Source: Sambucus nigra
Taxonomy: Eukaryota > Streptophyta > Magnoliopsida > Dipsacales > Adoxaceae
Assembly: GCA_949130495.1 (NCBI GenBank)
Contig: OX422211.1
Coordinates: 539,526,872-539,590,871, forward strand
DNA: 64,000 bases
Direction of reading: 5' to 3'
Shown here: positions 58,979 to 64,000 of the stretch, in pieces
Position numbering within the stretch: position 1 is the stretch's first letter
Layout: every line of letters begins with the position of its first letter
Notes under the pieces: model-generated
The model's input: only the letters and a program-made list of their open reading frames with translations
Told to the model about the DNA's origin: nothing
The model's database searches: none
Program-made: the position numbers and the translations under genes

Positions 58979-60337
58979 TGTAACACCCCGCCCGCCCTGG
59001 GAGAGCGATCGGAGTGCTACTCATCGATAAAACTAAACCAATCCACAATATAACAAGGTATAGAGCATCTAAAAATCCCAGAACAATAAAAGAGAATCCA
59101 CTAATCTCAAATTTCTTCAAATAAATACCAAGTCTCTCGAATTAAACCAACAATCTAAGTATCTCGAAAACAAATAAATATAAATCTCCAATGCTCAATA
59201 CATCAAAATAATACAGTCTTCTCATCTTGTATTAAAAATCTTTTCAAAATAATCCTCGCTAAAATCAATCTCCATAGCGCCCCAAAATCCGCGCTAACCT
59301 GCCACTAAAAGAAAATATGGAGAAGTACACAATACGACAGGAAAGATGCTCAACAAATATTAGCGGCGAATAAAACGTAACAATACGAATACGAATATTC
59401 AAATCAAAACGAATCTCATAAGCAATTATATCAATATAATTTCTCAACAACACATTAACCGGGTCACCAGGCCTCACCACCGTACCGCGCCATATTAAAA
59501 TCTCAAGACAACATGATCAACACCAAATATAATACCACATGAATCGAAATTAGATTCCCACAAATAGTTCCAGATTTTCAAATGAATTTATCAATTCAAA
59601 TATGAGTCAAAAATCACAAGAAAACGACGAGAATAATACTCGCGAGATTTAGGAGCATATTCTGTAAAACCCCATACCTCAAACCACCAAAAGGACCAAC
59701 ATGAATCATCACATAATTTCATCCTAAAAATCTGAGCTCACCATCACGTTCTTCTCGCGAAAATAATCAAATCCCGTTCTTGACCAAACTCGAGAAAACA
59801 CCAAATAAGCCTTCTAATCTAAGGTTGAAATCTTGAATATGTTTGGGGCTATGGTTTGTACATGAAAGGGAGTAATTTTAAAGAGCTCTTCTGGTTGAAA
59901 AGAAGCCACGAATTTGTTGATATATAAAGGATGAAGAGTATGATTAAGAAAAGAGTTCTAATCAGATACAAACACTAAAAAATTTATTCCAGACGATCGG
60001 ACCGTTGGAATTGGATAAAATTTTACAGAGAATTATTTGAAGTTGAGAGCAAGCTACAAAAAATAATTCAGCCCGATCGGAGATTTCTATATTTTTAAAT
60101 ATTTTTTTCTAGAGAGTATTGTGTTTTGAGGACTCTTAGAGAGTTTTATGTTTTGAGGACTCTTCTATATAATAAAAGTTCAATTAAAACTCCATTTTAA
60201 TTCCAATTCCGAAACCGTTTGAAATTCTCATCTCTAAAAATAAAATCCAACATATTTAAGCAATAAAAATAATTTTACCAAAAACTTTATTTTCCTCTAT
60301 ATTTTGAAAATATCCCAAAATTACGCGGGTTGTTACG
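58979..60337 (-). mobile_element. array LTR 3 with two deletions
   Basis: 1359 bp. Two losses relative to other copies: about 55 bp at 59490 (TATGCATTTTTCTAGC ... CAGTGCC missing) and about 26 bp at 59900 (TTTGAGAAAGAGTG region missing). Both are flanked by short repeats. Confidence 0.9.
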
Positions 60338-60579
60338 CTTCCCCACTAACAATGGAATTTTTCCCTCGAAATTCGCCAAATACCTAACTCTCAAAAATCA
60401 GGCCAACAATCTCCAAAAATAATCTGGTCACCAAAAAAGAATTTCCTCACATCTAATCTAGATGCCTAACGTAAAACGATTCTCTAAAATTTCTATCTCC
60501 GAATTCGCGCCACAAAAACGCAACAGACCCAAAGCCCAAGACCCGAGGGTTGTCATATACCTAAGCTCTGATACCATTC
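60338..60579 (-). mobile_element. array interior 4
   Basis: 242 bp, with PBS at 60565-60576 and PPT as in interior 1. Confidence 0.9.
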
Positions 60580-62024
60580 TGTAACACCCCGCCCGCCCGG
60601 GGAGAGCGAACGGAGCGCTACTCATCGATAAAACTAAACCAATCCACAATATAACAAGGTATAGAGCATCTAAAAATCCCACAACAATAAAAGAGAATCC
60701 ACTAATCTCAAATTTCTTCAAATAAATACCAAGTCTCTCAAATTAAACCAACAATATAAGTATCTCGAAAACAAATAAATACAAATCTCCAATGCTCTAT
60801 ACATCAAAATAATACAGTCTTCTCATCTTATATTAAAAATCTTTTCAAAATAATCCTCGCTAAAATCAATCTCCATAGCGCCCAAAAATCCGCGCTAACC
60901 TGCCACTAAAAGAAAATATGGGGAAGTACACAATACGACAGGAAAGATGCTCAACAAATATTAGTGGCGATTAAAACGTAACAATACGAATACGAATATT
61001 CAAATAAAAGTGAATCTCATAAGCAATTATATCAATATAATTTCTCAACAACACATTAACCGGGTCACCAGGCCTCACCACCGTACCGCGCCTATGCATT
61101 TTTCAAGCATATCCGGAAAAAGGAATATTGGCGGGTGCCCAACTTCAGTGCCATATTAAAATCTCAAGACAACATGATCAACACCAAATATAATGCCACA
61201 TGAATCGAAATTAGATTCCAACAAATATTTCCAGATTTCCAAATGAATTTATCAATTCAAATATGAGTCAAAAATCACAAGAAAACGACGGGAATAATAC
61301 TCGCGAGATTTAGGAGCATATTGTGTAAAACCACATACCCCAAACCACCAAAAGAACCACCATGAATCATCACATAATTTCATCCTAAAAATCTAAGCAC
61401 ACCATCACGTTCTTCTCGCGAAAATAATCAAATCTCGTTCTTGACCAAACTCGAGAAAATACCAAATAAGCCTTCTAATCTAAGGTTGAAATCTTGAATA
61501 AGTTTGGGGCTATGGTTTGTATATGAAAAGGAGTAATTTTAAAGATCTCTTCTGGTTGAAAAGTTTGAGAAAGAGTGATTTGAAAAGCCAAGCCACAAAT
61601 TTGTTGATATATAAAGGATGAAGAGTATGATTAAGAAAAGAGTTCTAATCAGATACAAACACTAAAAAATTTATTCCAGACGATCTGACCGTTGGAATTG
61701 GATAAAATTTTACAGAGAATTATCAGAAGTTGAGAGGAATCTACAAAAAATAATTCAGCTCGATCGGACCGTTATATATTTTTAAATATTTTTTTCTAGA
61801 GAGTATTGTGTTTTGAGGACTCTTAGAGAGTTTTATGTTTTGAGGACTCTTCTATATAATAAAAATTCAATTAAAACTCCATTTTAATTCAAATTCCGAA
61901 ACCGTTTGAAATTCTCATCTTTAAAAATAAAATCCAACATATTTGAGATATAAAAATAATTTTACCAAAAACTTTATTTTCCTCTATATTTTGAAAATAT
62001 CCCAAAATTACGCGGGTTGTTACG
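60580..62024 (-). mobile_element. array LTR 4
   Basis: 1445 bp, same ends as LTR 1. Confidence 0.9.
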
Positions 62025-62266
62025 CTTCCCCACTAACAATGGAATTTCGCCCTCGAAATTCGCCGAATACCTAACTCTCAAAAATCAGGCCAACAATCTC
62101 CAAAAATAATCTCGTCTCCAAAAAATAATTTCCTCACATCCAATCTAGATGCCTAACGCAAAACGATTCTCTAAAATTTATATCTCCAAATTCGCGCCAC
62201 AAAAACGCAACAGACCCAAAACCCAAGACCCGAGGGTTGTCATATACCTAAGCTCTGATACCATTC
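62025..62266 (-). mobile_element. array interior 5
   Basis: 242 bp, with PBS at 62252-62263 and PPT as in interior 1. Confidence 0.9.
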
Positions 62267-63711
62267 TGTAACACCCCGCCCGCCCGGGGAGAGCGAACGG
62301 AGCGCTACTCATCGATAAAATTAAACCAATCCACAATATAACAAGGTGTAGAGCATCTAAAAATCCCACAACAATAAAAGAGAATCCACTAATCTCAAAT
62401 TTCTTCAAATAAATACCAAGTCTCTCGAATTAAACCAACAATCTTACTATCTCGAAAACAAATAAATACAAATCTCCAATGCTCTATACATCAAAATAAT
62501 ACAGTCTTCTCATCTTATATTAAAAATATTTTTAAAATAATCCTCGCTAAAATCAATCTCCATAGCGCCCCAAAATCCGCGCTAACCTGCCACTAAAAGA
62601 TAATATGGGGAAGTACACAATACGACAGGAAAGATGCTCAACAAATATTAGCGGCGAATAAAACGTAACAATACGAATATGAATATTCAAATCAAAGCGA
62701 ATCTCATTAGCAATTATATCAATATAATTTCTCAACAACACATTAACCGGGTCATCAGGCCTCACCACCGTACCGCGCCTATGCATTTTTCTAGAATATC
62801 CGGAAAAAGGAATATTGGCGGCTGCCCAACTTCAGTGCCATATTAAAATCTCAAGACAATATGATCTACACCAAATATAATACCACATGAATCGAAATTA
62901 GATTCCAACTAATATTTTCAGATTTCCAAATGAATTTATCAATTCAAATATGAGTAAAAAATCACAAGAAAACGACGAGAATAATACTCACGAGATTTAG
63001 GAGCATATTGTGTAAAACCCCATACCTCAAACCTCCAAAAGAACCAACATGAATCATCACATAATGTCATCCTAAAAATCTAAGCACACCATCACGTTCT
63101 TCTCGCGAAAATAATCAAATCTCGTTCTTGACCAAACTCGAGAAAACACCAAATAAGCCTTCTAATCTAAGGTTGAAATCTTGAATAAGTTTGGGGCTAT
63201 GGTTTCTATCTGAAAGGGAATAATTTTAAAGAGCTCTTCTGGTTGAAAAGTTTGAGAAAAAGTGATTTGAAAAGCCAAGCCACGAATTTGTTGATATATA
63301 AAGGATTAAGAGTTTGATTAAGAAAAGAGTTCTAATCAGATACAAACACTAAAAATTTTATTCCAGTCGATCGGACCGTTGGAATTGGATAAAATTTTAC
63401 AGAGAATTAGCTGAAGATGAGAGGAAGCTACAGAAAATAATTGAACTCGATCGGACCGTTCGATATTTTTAAATATTTTTTTTCTAGAGAGTATTGTGTT
63501 TTGAGGACTCTTAGAGAGTTTTATGTTTTGAGGACTCTTCTATATAATAAAAATTCAATTAAAACTCCATTTTAATTCCAATTCCGAAATCGTTTGAAAT
63601 TCTCATCTTTAAAAATAAAATCCAACATATTTGAGCAATAAAAATAATTTTACCAAAAACTTTATTTTCTCTATATTTTGAAAATATCCCAAAATTACGC
63701 GGGTTGTTACG
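62267..63711 (-). mobile_element. array LTR 5
   Basis: 1445 bp, same ends as LTR 1. Confidence 0.9.
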
Positions 63712-63952
63712 CTTCCCCACTAACAATGGAATTTCGCCCTCGAAATTCGCCAAATACCTAACTCTCAAAAATCAGGCAACAATCTCCAAAAATAATCTCG
63801 TCACCAAAAAATAATTTCCTCACATCTAATCTAGATGCCTAACGCAAAACGATTCTCTAAAATTTCTATCTCTAAATTCGCGCCACAAAAACGCAACAGA
63901 CTCAAAACCCAATTCCCGAGGGTTGTACTATACCTAAGCTCTGATACCATTC
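63712..63952 (-). mobile_element. array interior 6
   Basis: 241 bp, with PBS at 63938-63949. Confidence 0.9.
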
Positions 63953-64000
63953 TGTAACACCCCGCCCGCCCGGGGAGAGCGAACGGAGCGCTACTCATCG
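63953..64000 (-). mobile_element. array LTR 6, cut by the window end
   Basis: The first 48 bp (plus strand) of the next LTR copy, TGTAACACCCCGCCCGCCCG onward, showing that the array continues. Confidence 0.9.

Larger units (their letters stand above)
54653..64000 (-). repeat. tandem array of LTR plus 242-bp interior (retroelement-derived)
   Basis: Units of one short LTR element repeated head to tail with shared LTRs: LTR, interior, LTR, interior. LTR 3' ends (plus strand TGTAACACCCCGCCCGCC) start at 55610, 57297, 58979, 60580, 62267 and 63953, giving periods of 1687, 1682, 1601, 1687 and 1686 bp. Each interior has a PBS for initiator-Met tRNA at one end and a chromovirus-like PPT at the other. 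No gag or pol. Copies look about 95% alike. The array runs off the right end of the window. Confidence 0.92.

Noticed and set aside
59265..62786. ORFs of 71-77 codons in array LTRs (59265-59480, 62553-62786)
   Set aside because: Present only because the LTR copies are similar; position and length vary with small indels and there is no domain.

Overview
The window is plant nuclear DNA made almost entirely of retrotransposons. Evidence for a flowering plant is direct: many LTRs of 1.4-4 kb with TGTAACACCCC / GGGGTGTYACA ends, primer-binding sites matching the initiator-Met tRNA end (TGGTATCAGAGC), Ty3/gypsy chromodomain pol, a Tat/Ogre-like element, a Ty1/copia element and a plant-type LINE (DUF4283-like ORF1 with CCHC knuckle). 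I see no intact host gene, no rRNA or tRNA gene and no CRISPR. The species cannot be named from this sequence. High AT content, nesting and decay suggest intergenic or pericentromeric heterochromatin.

Layout. 1-3219: 3' end of a Tat/Ogre-like gypsy element (+) with a 1460-bp LTR (TGATA...TATCA). 3220-7010: 3' end of a decayed chromovirus (family 'A', +) with a 3028-bp LTR. 7011-14235: a decayed Reina-like gypsy element (family 'B', -) whose gag is split by a solo LTR ('D', 10686-13655) with a perfect CTAGT target-site duplication (TSD). 14236-17303: unassigned AT-rich DNA and the 3' end of a second Tat/Ogre-like element (-). 17304-25474: the best-preserved element ('E', +, Tekay/Del-type chromovirus): truncated 5' LTR, PBS, gag, PR, RT, RNase H, IN plus chromodomain, PPT and a 3150-bp 3' LTR, broken by at least seven stops and two frameshifts. 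25475-28880: unassigned DNA with a diverged direct repeat and a possible degraded gene fragment (-). About 28880-35913: a LINE (+) interrupted by a truncated copia element (-). 36023-48801: a solo LTR ('F', TSD TTATC) with a complete non-autonomous element nested inside it ('C', 38265-47586, TSD ATAGG; 4-kb LTRs around a 1.5-kb non-coding interior). 48807-49440: a 117-bp tandem triplet. 49441-50498: the missing 3' end of a B element (-). 50499-54652: the 5' LTR and decayed gag of an A element (+). 54653-64000 (runs off the window): a tandem array on the minus strand of [1445-bp LTR + 242-bp interior carrying PBS and PPT], period about 1687 bp.

The most unusual things are: (1) the tandem LTR-interior array, a retroelement turned into a satellite-like repeat; (2) four-palindrome clusters of similar layout in LTRs of unrelated clades (Tat versus chromovirus); (3) a short nested hairpin copied within family C, with matching changes on both arms of its stem; (4) the B element being broken at the same point of its integrase in two places 43 kb apart, each time by an A LTR. 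Nothing here forms a working pathway. The only possibly mobile unit is C, which has similar LTRs, PBS, PPT and TSD but would need proteins supplied in trans, possibly by an E-like relative.
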